A stretch of 64,000 bases of DNA from contig JAUUXB010000002.1 of assembly GCA_030588745.1 (NCBI GenBank), positions 1 through 64,000 on the forward strand. Direction: 5' to 3'. Source of the DNA: a bacterium (GTDB taxonomy: Bacteria; Patescibacteriota; Minisyncoccia; Minisyncoccales; JANBVM01). The position numbers and the translations under genes were made by a program. The notes below the pieces were generated by a model. It was given only the letters and a program-made list of their open reading frames with translations, searched no databases and was not told the origin of the DNA. This document shows positions 31,737 through 40,633 of this stretch, piece by piece. Position 1 is the stretch's first letter, and each line of letters starts with the position of its first letter.

Positions 31737-33794
31737 ATGAAATTAATAGTCGTTGAAAGTCCAACAAAATGCAAAACTTTAAAAAAGTTTTTAGGCAAAG
31801 ATTTCAAAATCTCAGCAACAATGGGACATGTCAGAGATTTGCCGCAAAAAAAACTTGGTATTGATATTGAGCATAATTTTAAACCTGAATACAAAACTAT
31901 TGAAAAAAGAGAAAATACAATAAAAGATTTACAAAAAGAAACAAAAAAAGCAGAAAAAGTCTACTTAGCAATGGATCCCGACAGAGAAGGAGAAGCAATT
32001 GCCTGGCACTTAAGCCAGGTTCTAAAACTTAAAGACCCAGAGCGTATTATCTTTCATGAGATTACAAAATCAGCAATTGAACAAGCCTTAAAGCATCCAA
32101 GAAAAACTGATATGAAGCTAGTTGATTCCCAGCAAGCAAGAAGAATTTTAGACAGATTAGTTGGCTATAAATTGTCGCCTCTTTTATGGAAAAAAATAGC
32201 CAGAAGATTATCTGCTGGAAGAGTTCAGTCAGTGACTGTTAGGTTAGTTGCTGAAAGGGAAAAAGAGATTAAAGATTTCAAACCCCAGGAATACTGGAGC
32301 ATTGAAGCTCTTTTTGAAAAAGACAAAAAAGAGTTTAAAGCTTTGCTCATTAAAAAAGACAATAAAACAATTTCAAAACTAGGGATTGAAAACAAAAAAC
32401 AGGCAAATAAAATTCTAAAAGATTTAAAGAAAGCTGAGTACAAAGTTGCTGATATAGAAAGAAAAGAAAAAAAGAGGAATCCCCTTCCTCCTTTTACAAC
32501 TTCAACTCTTCAGCAAACAGCTTGGAGAAAATTCCGTTATCCAGCAAAACAAACAATGTTTTTAGCTCAAAAAATATATGAAAATGGTCTTATCACTTAT
32601 CACAGAACAGACTCCTTAAACCTTTCCCAGCAATCCTTACTTCAAGCTAAAGAATTTATTATTGATAATTATGGGAAGAATTACTGGCCAGGATTTTCTA
32701 GAAGATATAAAGCAAAAGGAAGGGTTCAAGAGGCTCACGAAGCAATAAGACCAACCTACCCAGAAAAAAGTCCAGAACAATTACAAAAAAAATTAAATAA
32801 GAATGCTTTAAAAATTTATGAATTGATATGGACAAGATTTATTGCCTGTCAGATGAGCTCAGCTTTATTTAATTCATTGAAAATTGACATTGATGCCAAA
32901 AATTATTTATTCAGAGCTAATGGACAAACCTTAAAGTTTGACGGGTTTTTAAAAGTTTATGCTTTGAAATTTGAAGAAGCTATTCTTCCAGCTCTTGTTG
33001 TTAAAGAATTATTAAAATTAAAAAAACTGCTTTCTTTGCAGCACTTTACTCAACCACCACCAAGATATACAGAAGCCAGTTTAATTAAAACTTTAGAAAA
33101 AAATGGAATTGGAAGACCTTCAACATATGCCCCAATACTCTCTACAATTCAATTAAGAAACTATATTGAAAAAGATGAGCAAAAACGTTTCAAACCAACT
33201 GAAATTGGAATTAGGGTCAATAATCTGCTGGTAAATCATTTTCCAAAGATTGTTGATATTGGCTTTACAAAAAAAATGGAAGAAGATTTAGACGAAATAG
33301 CAAAAGGTGAAAAAAAATGGGTTCCAGTAATTAAGGAGTTCTATGAAGATTTTGAAAAAACTTTAAAACAGAAGGAAAAAGAAATTCCTCATAAAAAGCT
33401 AACTTATGAAAAAACAAGACAGAAATGCCCTCAATGCAAAAGCCCTATTGTTATAAAATTAGGAAGATATGGAAAATTCTATGCTTGCAGCAATTTCCCA
33501 AAATGCAAATACACAAAAACAATTAAAGAAAATGACTTAAAAATAAAGTGTCCTAAATGTAAAAAAGGAGGGGTTGTAGAAAAGAGAACAAAAACAAAAA
33601 AAATCTTTTATGGTTGTTCAAACTGGCCTGAATGTGATTTTGCTACCTGGGATAAACCCCTTACAAAAAAAAGACTTATCTGGGGCAATAAAACTGTGCA
33701 AGAATGCCCTGAATGTAAATCTCCTTTAGTTGAAACTAAAAGAAAGCAGATCAAGTGTTCAAATAAGGAGTGCGGGTATGTTCAAGAAAAATAG
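31737..33794 (+). CDS. topA: DNA topoisomerase I with three C-terminal zinc ribbons
   Basis: This is a 685-aa type IA topoisomerase. The Toprim domain starts KLIVVESPTKCKTLKK and includes the acidic DPDREGEAIAWHL. The active-site Tyr is in ENGLITYHRTDSL. Three C4 zinc modules follow at the C-terminus (CPQCKSPIV..., CPKCKKGGV..., CPECKSPLV...). It relaxes negative supercoils. Confidence 0.95.
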   Translation: MKLIVVESPTKCKTLKKFLGKDFKISATMGHVRDLPQKKLGIDIEHNFKPEYKTIEKRENTIKDLQKETKKAEKVYLAMDPDREGEAIAWHLSQVLKLKDPERIIFHEITKSAIEQALKHPRKTDMKLVDSQQARRILDRLVGYKLSPLLWKKIARRLSAGRVQSVTVRLVAEREKEIKDFKPQEYWSIEALFEKDKKEFKALLIKKDNKTISKLGIENKKQANKILKDLKKAEYKVADIERKEKKRNPLPPFTTSTLQQTAWRKFRYPAKQTMFLAQKIYENGLITYHRTDSLNLSQQSLLQAKEFIIDNYGKNYWPGFSRRYKAKGRVQEAHEAIRPTYPEKSPEQLQKKLNKNALKIYELIWTRFIACQMSSALFNSLKIDIDAKNYLFRANGQTLKFDGFLKVYALKFEEAILPALVVKELLKLKKLLSLQHFTQPPPRYTEASLIKTLEKNGIGRPSTYAPILSTIQLRNYIEKDEQKRFKPTEIGIRVNNLLVNHFPKIVDIGFTKKMEEDLDEIAKGEKKWVPVIKEFYEDFEKTLKQKEKEIPHKKLTYEKTRQKCPQCKSPIVIKLGRYGKFYACSNFPKCKYTKTIKENDLKIKCPKCKKGGVVEKRTKTKKIFYGCSNWPECDFATWDKPLTKKRLIWGNKTVQECPECKSPLVETKRKQIKCSNKECGYVQEK

Positions 33795-33795
33795 A

Positions 33796-33824
33796 TTGAC
33801 GCTTATGCTAAAAATTGATAATTT
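33796..33824 (+). promoter_or_regulatory. Possible promoter of tRNA-Leu
   Basis: TTGACG (33796-33801) lies 15 nt upstream of GATAAT (33817-33822), or 17 nt upstream of TAATTT. Either choice would start transcription just before the tRNA at 33837. The TTGACG directly follows the topA stop. Confidence 0.4.
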
Positions 33825-33836
33825 AAATTCACCTTG

Positions 33837-33919
33837 GCCGAAGTGGTGAAATGGCAAACACGGTAGATTCAAAATCTACTGCTCGTAAGGGCTTGTGGGT
33901 TCAACTCCCACCTTCGGCA
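33837..33919 (+). tRNA. tRNA-Leu, anticodon CAA
   Basis: This is an 83-nt tRNA. The acceptor stem is GCCGAAG/CTTCGGC with discriminator A. The anticodon stem is GTAGA/TCTAC around the loop TTCAAAA, giving CAA at 33870-33872. A long variable arm (TGCTCGTAAGGGCTTG) is typical of class II tRNAs, and the T-arm is GTGGG-TTCAACT-CCCAC. CCA is not encoded. It decodes UUG leucine codons. Confidence 0.95.
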
Positions 33920-33931
33920 CTCTAAAACAAA

Positions 33932-33955
33932 AACGCTTTTTAATCAGCGTTTTTT
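33932..33955. terminator. Bidirectional terminator between tRNA-Leu and the GlmU-like gene
   Basis: AACGC (33932-33936) pairs with GCGTT (33947-33951). T-runs flank the stem on both strands, so it can end both the tRNA transcript and the convergent minus-strand operon. Confidence 0.75.
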
Positions 33956-33969
33956 CTGTTTCGTGTTAA

Positions 33970-35232
33970 TTATCTTTTCTTTTTTATTACTCTTTTAAAT
34001 TCTGTATAAAACAGCTTATTATCTTCAATGTTTTTAAAAATAACTGAACTTGGCCCAATCAAACAATCTGAACCAACTAAAACTCCCGGCATAAAAGAGC
34101 AATTAATTCCTGTTTTTGTATTGTTACCTATCACGCATCCAAATCCTTTTAAGCCAGTTTCAATTTTTTTGTTTTTTACAACACTTTTAATTATTCCTTT
34201 GTCAATTCTCATATTGGCAGTAACTGCTCCAGCGCCTAATCTACAATTTTCTCCAATTATGGAGTCTCCAATATATCCTGAATGCATGTGACTACCTTCA
34301 CAAAAAACTGCATTTTTAACTTCTGCATTTGCACCAATTACAACTTTATTTTCTAAATTAGTGTAATCTCTAATTAGGGCATTATTTCCAATAATACAAT
34401 TGTCACCGATATAGCAAGGTCCTTTAATTACTGCATTTTCAAAAACTTTTGTATTCTTGCCAATATATACCTTGCCTTCAATAACTGCCTTTTTAGAAAT
34501 ATGAACTGATTTTTTAATTTTTTGTTCTAAAAATTTATCGAACAAATAATTCTTCATTTCAAATAAATGCCAAGGATATTTCAAGGTAGCAATTTCATGC
34601 TTTTGTTTTAAAATTACTACTCTAATATCATTTTCTTTAGCATATTCTGACAAAGCATCTTCAAAATCATAAATGTGCTTTTTAATTTTTTTGTAGGTTG
34701 TAAAAAAACTGGGTTTTAAAATATATGCCCCTACAACTTTAATTCTTGATGGTGCTTTTCCTTTTTTCGGCTTTTCAACAATGTCCAAAACCTTACTACC
34801 TTTAAGCTTCATTGTCCCAAAAAGCTCTGGAGTTTTTGTTTTTTGTCCAAACAATATTGAATCATAATCTTGACTTTTAATTTTTCCTTCTTGAACTATT
34901 TCATCAATATCTACTTTCTCAGCATTTAAAACTAAAAACCTGTCTTTTAATAAGTCTTTAGCTTGCCAGAGAGCATTTCCCATTCCTTTTGCTTTTTTTT
35001 GAACCAAGAATTTTTTCTTTACTCCTAATTTGTATTTTTTAAGCTCTTTTTCAACATCTTTTATGGAACTCTGAATAATAATTACTTTTGAAATTCCTAT
35101 TTTTTCCAATCCTTTTAAAGTATAAAAAATCAATGGCTTTCCCATGACTTTTATTAAGCACTTGTTTTTTTTGTTTAAAGGCCAAAAACGACTAGAATCA
35201 CCTGCTGCTAATACTACAGCTTGTTTTATCAT
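33970..35232 (-). CDS. Bifunctional sugar-1-phosphate nucleotidyltransferase/acyltransferase (GlmU-like)
   Basis: This is a 420-aa protein. The N-terminal nucleotidyltransferase domain starts with a modified signature, [23 protein letters not shown]. The C-terminal left-handed beta-helix has hexapeptide repeats and the GlmU-like motif [20 protein letters not shown]. The fold and layout match archaeal-type GlmU enzymes that make UDP-GlcNAc or related nucleotide sugars. It overlaps the YvcK gene by 4 nt in a four-gene operon. GlmS, which supplies glucosamine-6-P, is encoded 8 kb away. Confidence 0.75.
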   Translation of the reverse strand: MIKQAVVLAAGDSSRFWPLNKKNKCLIKVMGKPLIFYTLKGLEKIGISKVIIIQSSIKDVEKELKKYKLGVKKKFLVQKKAKGMGNALWQAKDLLKDRFLVLNAEKVDIDEIVQEGKIKSQDYDSILFGQKTKTPELFGTMKLKGSKVLDIVEKPKKGKAPSRIKVVGAYILKPSFFTTYKKIKKHIYDFEDALSEYAKENDIRVVILKQKHEIATLKYPWHLFEMKNYLFDKFLEQKIKKSVHISKKAVIEGKVYIGKNTKVFENAVIKGPCYIGDNCIIGNNALIRDYTNLENKVVIGANAEVKNAVFCEGSHMHSGYIGDSIIGENCRLGAGAVTANMRIDKGIIKSVVKNKKIETGLKGFGCVIGNNTKTGINCSFMPGVLVGSDCLIGPSSVIFKNIEDNKLFYTEFKRVIKKKR

Positions 35233-36194
35233 ATCAAAGACAAGATTATTTTTACTACTTTATCTGAATCATGAACAATTTCTCCCGAAGAAGTTATTAA
35301 ATCTCTTCCAATGAATTTCTTTTTCTTTGCCAGATTTTTGTCGAAATCAATTAAATTTAAAAATTCAGGATGTTTTTTCTTGTTTGATTTTAATCTTTGA
35401 ATAGAAGGTCTTTTTGTATTGTAAATCACGTAATCCAGTCCATCCTTAAGATATTTTTCTATTTCATTAGTAAAATCCAAAACACTGAAATTATTAGTTT
35501 CACCATGCTTTGTCATTAAATTAGCTATATATATTGTTTTAGCCCTGCTTTTTTTAATTACCTCAGACATCCCTTTTGTTAATAGAATTTGAAGTAAAGA
35601 TGAATACAAATCACCTGGTCCAATTACAATTAAATCAGCTTTTTTAATTGCCTCAATTGCTTTTGGATAAGCCTTTGCTTTTGGCTTTAAGAAAACTTTT
35701 TTAATCTTTAATTTCCTATTATGCTTGGGAATATCAATATTAGTTTCGCCAGATATTATCTTGCCGTTTTCCAGTTCTGCATAAAGGGTGGAATTGTCCA
35801 GCGTTGCTGGTAAAACTTTGTGTTTAATGTTTAAAATCTTGCACATTTCATCACAGATTTTCCCATAATCGTTTTTTGTAGAAAGCTCTAAGGCGGTAAT
35901 TAAAAGATTAGCAAAATTATGTCCCTTTAAACCACCTGTTTCAAACCTATAATTTAAAAGGTTTTCTATTACAGGAGAAGTATCAGCTAAAGCAATAAAT
36001 GCTCTTCTGATATCTCCAGGAGAAACAATTCTATAATCTTTTCTCAAGCGTCCGGCTGAACCGCCGGAATCAAGCATTGCGCAAACAACAGAAATTTCAA
36101 CTGGATATTTCTTTAAAACAGCTAATACTGCTTTTGGCATAGCATTGCCGCCTCCAAGACAAACTATTCTTTTATTTTTATAATTTAACTTCAT
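35229..36194 (-). CDS. YvcK/CofD-family protein (gluconeogenesis factor)
   Basis: This is a 321-aa protein. [20 protein letters not shown] at the start and [15 protein letters not shown] match the YvcK/CofD Rossmann family; [16 protein letters not shown] is the second conserved loop. YvcK proteins bind UDP-sugars and adjust peptidoglycan precursor flux, which suits its place in an operon of sugar-nucleotide enzymes. Its start overlaps the preceding gene by 17 nt. The alternative CofD function (F420) is less likely without other F420 genes. Confidence 0.85.
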   Translation of the reverse strand: MKLNYKNKRIVCLGGGNAMPKAVLAVLKKYPVEISVVCAMLDSGGSAGRLRKDYRIVSPGDIRRAFIALADTSPVIENLLNYRFETGGLKGHNFANLLITALELSTKNDYGKICDEMCKILNIKHKVLPATLDNSTLYAELENGKIISGETNIDIPKHNRKLKIKKVFLKPKAKAYPKAIEAIKKADLIVIGPGDLYSSLLQILLTKGMSEVIKKSRAKTIYIANLMTKHGETNNFSVLDFTNEIEKYLKDGLDYVIYNTKRPSIQRLKSNKKKHPEFLNLIDFDKNLAKKKKFIGRDLITSSGEIVHDSDKVVKIILSLI

Positions 36195-36819
36195 GAGTAA
36201 TTTTTAAAATTTCTTTTTTAGAAATCTGACCTTTTCTTAAAATTTTGAAACTCTCCATGTCAATTACAGTAGAAGGCAAAGATTTTTTTAAATTTCCAGC
36301 ATTTAAAATTAAATCAGGCTGGTTTTTTTTATCTTCAAATTGTTTTATTACTTCTTTGATTTTTCCTGATGCTTTTTTTCCTGTAATATTAGCTGACGTT
36401 GCTACTAAAGGAACGTCTGTTTTTTTTATTATAACATTTAAAACCTTATAATCAGGAATTCTCAAACCGATTTTTTTATGTTTACTAATCACTCCTCTTG
36501 GAAACTTCAAAGGTTTTGCCTTTAAAACTGCTGTTAATTTTCCAGGCCAGATTTTTTTTAAAAACTTTTCTTGAGACTGACTAATAAAAGCTATAGTTTT
36601 TGCGACTTTAATATTTTTTACAAACACAGGGAACGGTTTATTGGATTTTCTTTTTTTAATTTCAAAAACTTTTTTAACTGCAGAATAATTTTTAGCATCA
36701 GCTATTAAACCATAAACTGTATCAGTAGGGCAAATCACAACCCCTCCTTTTTTAATAATTAAAACAGCTTGTTTTAAAACTAATTTTTGATTTTTAAGAT
36801 TTACTTTTAGAGTTTTCAT
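36178..36819 (-). CDS. tsaC: L-threonylcarbamoyladenylate synthase (Sua5/YrdC/TsaC)
   Basis: This is a 213-aa protein with the YrdC fold. The KGGVVICPTDTVYGLIADA ATP/threonine pocket, KRKSNKPFPVFV and VPLVATSANITGKKASG are all characteristic. It makes threonylcarbamoyl-AMP for the t6A37 modification of ANN-decoding tRNAs. The Sua5 C-terminal extension is absent (short TsaC form). It overlaps the upstream nucleotidyltransferase gene by 26 nt. Confidence 0.9.
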   Translation of the reverse strand: MKTLKVNLKNQKLVLKQAVLIIKKGGVVICPTDTVYGLIADAKNYSAVKKVFEIKKRKSNKPFPVFVKNIKVAKTIAFISQSQEKFLKKIWPGKLTAVLKAKPLKFPRGVISKHKKIGLRIPDYKVLNVIIKKTDVPLVATSANITGKKASGKIKEVIKQFEDKKNQPDLILNAGNLKKSLPSTVIDMESFKILRKGQISKKEILKITHEVKL

Positions 36820-37522
36820 TTTTAAAAAACTTAGAAACTCTCATAATGTCTGCTGGGTTACTAAAATCCAGCCAATAGTCACTAATTTGTTTCACTTTTA
36901 CTTTTTTATCCCTTGCCAAAAGATTGATAGCATCAGTTAATTCGTATTCTCCTCTTTTTGAAAGCTTAACATCTTTTAGTTTATCGAAAATCTCTGGAGT
37001 GAATTTATATAGTCCTATATTTATTAAATTACCAATATGTTTCTTTGGTTTTTCAATTATTTTTTTTAAAAATCCATCCTCAATATTTAACACTCCGTAT
37101 TTTTCTGGATTCTTATGGTTCAAACAAGCCATGTAATTATAATCATCATCAATATTGAAAGCTTTAAAATCTCTTGGAGAAAAAAGATGGTCTCCATAAA
37201 CCATTATAAAGTTTTCATCCTTTATAAAATCTTTTACACATTCTAAAGCGCAAGCTGTTCCATACTTTTCTTTCCCTAAAATCTCAAACTGATCCACAAC
37301 ACGAACACTATACTTCTCTTTGTTTAAAAACTCCTTTATCTTTTCTTTTTTATATCCTACTACTAAAACCAGTTCTTTGTATCCTGCTTTTAAAAGATTA
37401 TCTAAAAGATAACTTAAAAAAGGAACATTGCAAGTATTAATCAGCTGTTTTGGCTTGTTTTTAGTTAAATGAAGCATACGGGTTCCTTTTCCCGCAGCTG
37501 CAATGATGACTTTTTTAATCAT
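36794..37522 (-). CDS. Sugar-phosphate nucleotidyltransferase (RmlA/GCD1-like)
   Basis: This is a 242-aa protein. KVIIAAAGKGTRMLHLTKNKPK is the nucleotide-binding signature, FIMVYGDHLF the metal-binding Asp region, and EKPKKHIGNLINIGLYKF the sugar-binding part. It activates a hexose-1-phosphate for glycan synthesis. It is the first gene of the four-gene overlapping operon. Exact sugar cannot be told. Confidence 0.85.
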   Translation of the reverse strand: MIKKVIIAAAGKGTRMLHLTKNKPKQLINTCNVPFLSYLLDNLLKAGYKELVLVVGYKKEKIKEFLNKEKYSVRVVDQFEILGKEKYGTACALECVKDFIKDENFIMVYGDHLFSPRDFKAFNIDDDYNYMACLNHKNPEKYGVLNIEDGFLKKIIEKPKKHIGNLINIGLYKFTPEIFDKLKDVKLSKRGEYELTDAINLLARDKKVKVKQISDYWLDFSNPADIMRVSKFFKNENSKSKS

Positions 37523-37611
37523 ATATTTTAAAAACTCTCATTTTTTATACCATAAATCTAAATTGAATCAAGGATAGAATGTTTAAAATTGCATTTCAAT
37601 ATTATAGAAAT

Positions 37612-37684
37612 TTGACAAAAATTAAAAGGGGTGTTATTTTATCATCACGAAGTGAGGATTAGCTAAAAGCTAACTCAATGATCT
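37612..37684 (+). promoter_or_regulatory. Promoter and hairpin leader of the TPR gene
   Basis: TTGACA (37612-37617), a 17-nt spacer and TATTTT (37635-37640) form a plausible promoter. The leader that follows has nested inverted repeats: ATCAT...ATGAT enclosing TTAGCT-aaa-AGCTAA. Unlike nearby leaderless genes, this one has a ~70-nt leader. Confidence 0.45.
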
Positions 37685-37714
37685 TTAAAAAATTAATAAA
37701 AAAGGTGAAAAAAA

Positions 37715-38374
37715 ATTAGTAGAGATGAAAAAATTATTGAAAATGCGCAAAATTTATATAATCAAGGAGAGTGGTCGAAAGCAATTGAATTACTCGATAC
37801 GCTCCTTACAACTCATAATGAAGAGGATGTTGCTGAAGCAAACCGAATAAGAGGTTGGTGCTATTACTACCTTGGGATAAAGGGTGATGAAAGTAAAAAA
37901 AATGAAAATCTTGAGAAAGCTGAAGAACATTTCGAATTAAGCTTAGCGGGAGTTAAAGAAAACGAGGCAAAAGTTTCTGCATTAAACGGGCTGGCATTAT
38001 CTTTGTGGATTCTAGGGAAGAAAGAAGAAGCAAAACTAGAAAGTTTTAAAGCTACGGAAAAATTTCCACAGGAACCTTCTGTTTGGAATACAAGAAGTAT
38101 TCTTTGCCGATGGGCAGGAGATTTTGAGACAAGTGTTAATGTCTGCGAAAGAGTCTATCAAACAGCTGTAGCTAAAAAAGATTTTAGAACAGCGGGTCAC
38201 GGTAAACACAATAGAGGAAATGCATTAGTAAAACTAGGGAAAATTGAAGAAGCAAAAGAAGAGTATGAAAAAGCAATAAAGATGTACAAGAAATATGAAG
38301 GAAAAACCGGAGAAAGCGCGGAATTCCACTTAAAAAGTGTACGACAAAAACTCGCAACTTTAATCATTAAATAG
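37715..38374 (+). CDS. TPR-repeat protein with non-canonical (ATT) start or 1-nt frameshift
   Basis: The ORF track shows only 123 aa from a TTG at 38003. The same frame stays open upstream to 37715 and encodes clear TPR helices there (AQNLYNQGEWSKAIELLDTL; NLEKAEEHFELSLAG), giving ~219 aa with four to five TPR motifs to the C-terminus. No ATG/GTG/TTG is available upstream in frame. ATT at 37715 has AAGGTG 7 nt before it. Alternatively, losing one A from the A8 run (37708-37715) would bring GTG at 37705 into frame as (M/V)KKISRDEK. Probably a cytoplasmic scaffold. Confidence 0.7.
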   Translation: MSRDEKIIENAQNLYNQGEWSKAIELLDTLLTTHNEEDVAEANRIRGWCYYYLGIKGDESKKNENLEKAEEHFELSLAGVKENEAKVSALNGLALSLWILGKKEEAKLESFKATEKFPQEPSVWNTRSILCRWAGDFETSVNVCERVYQTAVAKKDFRTAGHGKHNRGNALVKLGKIEEAKEEYEKAIKMYKKYEGKTGESAEFHLKSVRQKLATLIIK

Positions 38375-38398
38375 CGCAACCAAAGCGCTTATTTTTTT
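38373..38398 (+). terminator. Terminator of the TPR gene
   Basis: AGCGC (38373-38377) pairs with GCGCT (38385-38389), then TATTTTTTTAT. It starts inside the stop region of the TPR gene. Confidence 0.65.
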
Positions 38399-38400
38399 AT

Positions 38401-38429
38401 TTGCCAAAAACCAAGATTAAACGTATAAT
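38401..38429 (+). promoter_or_regulatory. murA promoter, leaderless
   Basis: TTGCCA (38401-38406), a 17-nt spacer and perfect TATAAT (38424-38429) sit 8 nt from the murA ATG at 38438. Transcription would start about 2 nt upstream of the start codon. Confidence 0.65.
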
Positions 38430-38437
38430 AAGCAATT

Positions 38438-39706
38438 ATGAAAAGGGCATACATAATTAAAGGAAGCAAAAAACCTCTAAAAGGTGAAGTTGAAATTCAA
38501 GGCCACAAAAATGCTGCTGGCCCTATTTTAGCAGCAACCATTTTAACAAAAGAACCATGCATAATTGATAATATACCAAGAATAAGCGATATTTTAAATT
38601 TCATTGAAATGATAGAGCAGATTGGAGCTGAAGTTAAGTGGCTTAATCCTCATAAAATCAAAATAAGCACAAAAGATATTGATGCTAAAAAAATACCGGT
38701 AGATTTATTCAGAAGAATGAGGATGTCAGTGCTTTTAATTGCTCCTTTGCTTTCAAGGTTTAAAACATTCAAAGTCCCTCATCCTGGCGGAGATAAAATA
38801 GGACTAAGACCAATTTCTTCTCATTTAGACGCCTTAAAAGAATTTGGAGTCCAAATCAAAGAACAGCCTGGCTATTATATCTTTAAAGCACCAACTAAAA
38901 AATCAGGAAAAAGAGTAGTTTTAAGAGAATTCTCTGTTACAGCCACTGAAAACATGATGATGTTGGCTAGTGGAATACAAGGAAAAAGCAGAATTGAAAC
39001 AGCTGCCTGTGAACCACATGTTCAGGATTTAGGAAGATTCTTACAAAAAATGGGGGCTAAAATCAAAGGTATTGGCACTCACACTGTAAAAATAGAAGGA
39101 AAAGAAAATTTAGCTGGAGCAAAACATTCAATATGTCCTGATTTTACAGAGGCTGGTACATTTTTCCTGGCTTTTGCTTTAACTGGTGGTGAAGGCAGAA
39201 TTAAGAATATTGACCCAAGCGCTTTAACGTTTTTCTTGGAAAAAATGAAAGATATTGGAGTAAATTTTGAAGTTAAAAAAAATGAAATCATAGTGAAAAA
39301 ATCAAAAGATTTTAAAGCTGTAAAAATTCAATCACTTCCATTCCCAGGATTTCCTACTGACCTCCAGCCTCAAGCAACAGTTCTATTAACTCAAGCAAAA
39401 GGAAAATCTTTAATCCACGACCCTCTATATGAAAATAGATTTAGCCACTTACAGGAACTAAGAGCAATGGGAGCTGATATTGAGATTACTGACCCTCATA
39501 GAGCTTTAATATTTGGAAAAACAAAATTTATTGCAAACCATATTACTGCTACTGATATTAGGGCAGGAGCAACACTGATTTTAGCAGCTTTAATTGCTAA
39601 GGGAACAAGTAAAATTCATAACGTTCATCAAATTGAAAGAGGTTATGAAAGATTTGATGAAAAGTTGAAAAAATTAGGAGCTGACATTAAAATTAAAAAT
39701 CTTTAA
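38438..39706 (+). CDS. murA: UDP-N-acetylglucosamine 1-carboxyvinyltransferase, Asp-type
   Basis: This is a 422-aa EPT-family enzyme of the first step of peptidoglycan synthesis (PEP + UDP-GlcNAc). The N-terminal substrate motif EIQGHKNAAGPILAA and the C-terminal TDIRAGATLILAALIA are intact. The active-site loop reads HPGGDKIGLRP where most enzymes have PGGCxIG. The catalytic/fosfomycin-binding Cys is therefore replaced by Asp, as known in Mycobacterium and Chlamydia. Normal length; own promoter and terminator. Confidence 0.93.
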   Translation: MKRAYIIKGSKKPLKGEVEIQGHKNAAGPILAATILTKEPCIIDNIPRISDILNFIEMIEQIGAEVKWLNPHKIKISTKDIDAKKIPVDLFRRMRMSVLLIAPLLSRFKTFKVPHPGGDKIGLRPISSHLDALKEFGVQIKEQPGYYIFKAPTKKSGKRVVLREFSVTATENMMMLASGIQGKSRIETAACEPHVQDLGRFLQKMGAKIKGIGTHTVKIEGKENLAGAKHSICPDFTEAGTFFLAFALTGGEGRIKNIDPSALTFFLEKMKDIGVNFEVKKNEIIVKKSKDFKAVKIQSLPFPGFPTDLQPQATVLLTQAKGKSLIHDPLYENRFSHLQELRAMGADIEITDPHRALIFGKTKFIANHITATDIRAGATLILAALIAKGTSKIHNVHQIERGYERFDEKLKKLGADIKIKNL

Positions 39707-39727
39707 AAATATTTCTTCAAATACAAA

Positions 39728-39748
39728 ACCCGCTTTTAGCGGGTTTTT
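39728..39748 (+). terminator. murA terminator
   Basis: ACCCGC and GCGGGT form a 6-bp stem with loop TTTTA followed by TTTTG on the plus strand. The A-rich 5' flank lets it also serve the convergent minus-strand operon. Confidence 0.8.
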
Positions 39749-39764
39749 GTGCTTGAGAATTAGT

Positions 39765-40631
39765 TTACTGGAACTGCTTTATCATTTTCTCCCAATCAAC
39801 TTCTCTTTTAACTTTATACCAAGGGTCTTTTAATGTTTCTCTTTTCTCTTCAAAGCTTGGTTTGTTTATTTTATAGAACACACCAATGGGGATTTTAGCA
39901 CTCTCATCTAGAGAATAATTCCATTCATGAGCTTTTTTCAAAGCCTCCTCATAATTAGAACTGTCATGATTGTCTAACTTATAAATCCTTTCCTCTAAAT
40001 ATTCTTTTGGATTATTGTAAATCAAACAGGGCTGAAGCACATCAACTAAAGCAAATCCTTTATGCATTATTGCTTTTTTAAACAATTCTTTTAAATGATC
40101 TTTTTCATTGGTATAACCACGAGCCACAAAAGTAGCTCCACTTACCAAAGCCAGTGCAATTGGATTTATTGGTTCTTCTAATTTTCCAAATGGAGTTGAA
40201 CCACTAATGAACCCTTTTTCTGAAGTAGGACTTGCCTGGCCAGTAGTTAAAGCAAAGGTTTTGTTGTTGTGCACAACCATTGTTAAATCATTATTATAAC
40301 GGCAGGCATGAATGAAATGAGCCATTCCTTCAGCATAAGTATCACCATCTCCCCCAAAACCAATTACAGTTAATTCTGGATTGCCTACCTTCATTCCAAT
40401 ACAAGGAGGAATAACCCTGCCATGCAAGCTGTAAAATCCATTAATGTTAATGTAATCAAAAATCTTAGCATGACATCCAATACCAGATGCCATTACAATG
40501 TTTTTTTTCTTAATCTTGTTCTCTTTCACTAAATCTACTAAAGCATTCTGGATAGCATTCAAAAGCATGAAATTATAACATCCTAGGCACCAAGTATTAA
40601 TTTCTTTTGTTTGAAAATCTTGTATTTTCAT
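39765..40631 (-). CDS. 2-oxoacid:ferredoxin oxidoreductase, beta subunit (TPP-binding)
   Basis: This is a 288-aa protein. TPP-binding motif GFGGDGDTYAEGMAHFIHACRYN matches GDG...N. The Cys residues WCLGC, GIGC and QPC fit the ligands of the [4Fe-4S] cluster of KorB/PorB-type beta subunits. It oxidises a 2-oxoacid with CoA and passes electrons to ferredoxin. It starts 2 nt after the alpha-gamma gene. No ferredoxin subunit gene is adjacent. Confidence 0.9.
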   Translation of the reverse strand: MKIQDFQTKEINTWCLGCYNFMLLNAIQNALVDLVKENKIKKKNIVMASGIGCHAKIFDYININGFYSLHGRVIPPCIGMKVGNPELTVIGFGGDGDTYAEGMAHFIHACRYNNDLTMVVHNNKTFALTTGQASPTSEKGFISGSTPFGKLEEPINPIALALVSGATFVARGYTNEKDHLKELFKKAIMHKGFALVDVLQPCLIYNNPKEYLEERIYKLDNHDSSNYEEALKKAHEWNYSLDESAKIPIGVFYKINKPSFEEKRETLKDPWYKVKREVDWEKMIKQFQ

Positions 40632-40633
40632 AA

